From the NCBI GenBank assembly GCA_039973685.1, contig JBDWKL010000012.1:1-64000 (forward strand): a stretch of DNA of 64,000 nucleotides, given 5' to 3'. Source of the DNA: Hyphomicrobiales bacterium. GTDB taxonomy: Bacteria; Pseudomonadota; Alphaproteobacteria; Rhizobiales; JACESI01. Of this stretch, positions 62,885 to 64,000 are shown piece by piece (positions within the stretch are counted from its first letter, which is position 1; every line of letters starts with the position of its first letter). The notes beneath the pieces were generated by a model, which saw only the letters and a program-made list of their open reading frames with translations, did no database searches and had not been told where the DNA came from. Position numbers and translations under genes: made by a program.

Positions 62885-63424
62885 ATGTTTACTTCAAACA
62901 GTTTCAGGAAGTTTCTGCGGAATGAACGGGGATCAAATGCAGTAGAGTTCGCTCTATTAGCTTTGCCATTTTTTGGTTTGATTTTGGGTATAATTCAGCT
63001 TGGTCTTGTTTTCCTAGCTAACCAATCCTTAGATTCAGCAGTCGATACGGTAGCGCGTGAAATTAGAACGGGGCAGATCCGTTCTAACGCTATTGGGATA
63101 GACACATTCCGAGCTTCAATATGCGATAATGCTCCAATCATAATCGGCTGCGAAGGTGTTCTCGAAATTTCGGTTCAATCTTTCCCATCGATTGAAGACA
63201 CGACAACAACAACATTGTTCGTCGACAATTCACCTATCATTACGGGTGACTATGAAACCGGTAACGGTGGTGACGTGGTTGTGATCAGTGCTGCCGTATC
63301 TATTCCGATCATAGCGGGCAGTTTGTTCGGCGCTGGCGACGGCAGCGGGCGATCACGATTGACAGCAAGTCTTGTATTCACAAATGAAAACTTTGCTGAC
63401 CTTGCATCAGCAAATGGCGGGTAA
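62885..63424 (+). CDS. TadE-like pseudopilin
   Basis: A 179-residue protein. The N-terminal FLRNERGSNAVEFALLALPFFGLILGIIQLGLVFLA is the TadE/TadG signature: RxxRG, then a hydrophobic helix with Glu at the fifth position after the cleavage site (GSNAVE). Mature protein is a periplasmic Ser/Thr/Ile-rich domain. TadE-like pseudopilins are needed for Flp/Tad pilus assembly. The next gene is of the same type. Confidence 0.85.
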   Translation: MFTSNSFRKFLRNERGSNAVEFALLALPFFGLILGIIQLGLVFLANQSLDSAVDTVAREIRTGQIRSNAIGIDTFRASICDNAPIIIGCEGVLEISVQSFPSIEDTTTTTLFVDNSPIITGDYETGNGGDVVVISAAVSIPIIAGSLFGAGDGSGRSRLTASLVFTNENFADLASANGG

Positions 63425-63426
63425 AA

Positions 63427-64000
63427 ATGGAAAAGACAGGCGTTTTTAAACCTTTGAATAAACTGAGTGCTATTGGTCAATCACGAACGGGCGTGGCTGC
63501 AGTGGAATTTGCACTGGTCATTCCGTTTATCATCGTTCTATTTTTGGCAAGTGTCGATGCCGTATTCGCACTAACAGCGAAACGCAAAGTGGCTGTTGCG
63601 ACCCATTCTATTGCAGACCTATCAGCCCGCGCACAAAACCTCGCTGATGATCAGATTTCTGCCATCGCAGATTTGGGTCGCCTGATTCTAACGCCATTCG
63701 ACGCGTCGCAAGCTCGCATTTTAATTACCGGTGCTGAAGTGTTACCTACTGGTAATCAAGCTATCGTGCGCTGGAGTCGTCTCTCTATAGACCCAAATGC
63801 TACTAACAGCTCACAGAGTATTGGGGGAACCATTGTTCCGACTGGGGCAAGCAACTCCTTGAGCGCATTAAATGATGATGAGATCATCAATCTGGATGCA
63901 AACCTTAGCCCGGGAACGTTTTTGGTCCAAACAGCGATTGAATTGCCTTACAGCACGTTCTTCCAGTTTTTGGAGCGTCAGTTTAACGATGGAATGCTCT
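63427..64000 (+). CDS. TadE/TadG-like protein, running off the window
   Basis: At least 191 residues; the frame is open at the window edge. SRTGVAAVEFALVIPFIIVLFLAS gives the pseudopilin helix with its conserved glutamate (AAVEF), then VDAVFALTAKRKVAVATHSIADL. The second half is a periplasmic domain (RILITGAEVLPTGN). It starts two bases after the preceding gene, so the pair is co-transcribed. A third Tad gene probably follows outside the window. Confidence 0.82.
   Translation, partial: MEKTGVFKPLNKLSAIGQSRTGVAAVEFALVIPFIIVLFLASVDAVFALTAKRKVAVATHSIADLSARAQNLADDQISAIADLGRLILTPFDASQARILITGAEVLPTGNQAIVRWSRLSIDPNATNSSQSIGGTIVPTGASNSLSALNDDEIINLDANLSPGTFLVQTAIELPYSTFFQFLERQFNDGML

Noticed and set aside
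1-64000. tRNA, rRNA or CRISPR arrays
   Set aside because: No tRNA-like cloverleaf, rRNA segment or regularly spaced repeat was recognised on either strand by reading.

Overview
The window looks like chromosome of an alphaproteobacterium of the order Hyphomicrobiales (Rhizobiales), probably marine, at roughly 47% GC. The reasons are the order trpF-trpB-(two small genes)-trpA-accD-folC, an AccD without zinc-finger cysteines, an Irr-like box beside a RirA-like box upstream of an iron operon that ends in hemP, a PhrB-type iron-sulfur photolyase, and a DUF6460-like protein. I see no tRNA, rRNA, CRISPR array, intact insertion sequence or prophage. The only mobile-element trace is a 41-codon resolvase remnant near the left end.

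Region by region. 1-0.7 kb is AT-rich, with the resolvase remnant. 0.8-5.6 kb is a light and DNA-repair block: an iron-sulfur photolyase, DUF2805, a renalase-like flavoprotein, a second photolyase/cryptochrome, a DUF2256 zinc-ribbon protein, and the broken start of a third photolyase-like gene. A xylulokinase follows. 7.3-23.7 kb is the most notable part, a sphingolipid island. It holds a fatty acyl-AMP ligase, acyl carrier protein, serine palmitoyltransferase and a bacterial ceramide-synthase-like acyltransferase. With them are a DAGK-type lipid kinase, an LpxO/AspH-like hydroxylase, three nucleotidyltransferase-like proteins, a phosphoglycerate-mutase-like protein and a CDP-alcohol phosphotransferase. 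Its apparent export genes are a dedicated LptF/LptG-like permease pair and a MOP flippase. The genes suggest that a ceramide is built, given an anionic phospho-head group and exported to the outer membrane.

24.2-31.0 kb is an iron-responsive cluster: tandem Irr/RirA-like sites, a beta-barrel protein, imelysin, DUF1111 di-haem protein, a second imelysin lacking the motif histidine, DUF1513 Tat protein, and a small hemP. 31.2-40.3 kb is an exopolysaccharide locus (deacetylase, flippase, GT2, O-antigen-ligase/ExoQ-like polymerase, GT26, GT4, FemAB-like acyltransferase, GumC/Wzz-like chain-length protein). 40.4-46.7 kb carries an IclR regulator divergent from a probable methanethiol oxidase operon, with ferredoxin, CoA-binding protein, persulfide-dioxygenase-like MBL protein, enoyl-CoA hydratase and acyl-CoA ligase. 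This resembles a C1-sulfur or DMSP-derived-sulfur module.

46.8-49.2 kb has a CoxG-like SRPBCC protein and queC-queD-queE for 7-deazaguanine synthesis. 49.4-57.2 kb is udh, trpF, trpB, a coiled-coil protein, arsC-like, trpA, accD, folC, a histone-deacetylase-like amidohydrolase and a DUF6460-like protein. The right end has a PhnF-like regulator, an isocitrate/isopropylmalate dehydrogenase homologue, a ClpP-fold membrane protein paired with an unknown four-helix membrane protein, a patatin-like lipase, and two TadE/TadG-type pseudopilin-like proteins, the last running off the window. All functions are read from sequence by recognition; no database search was run.
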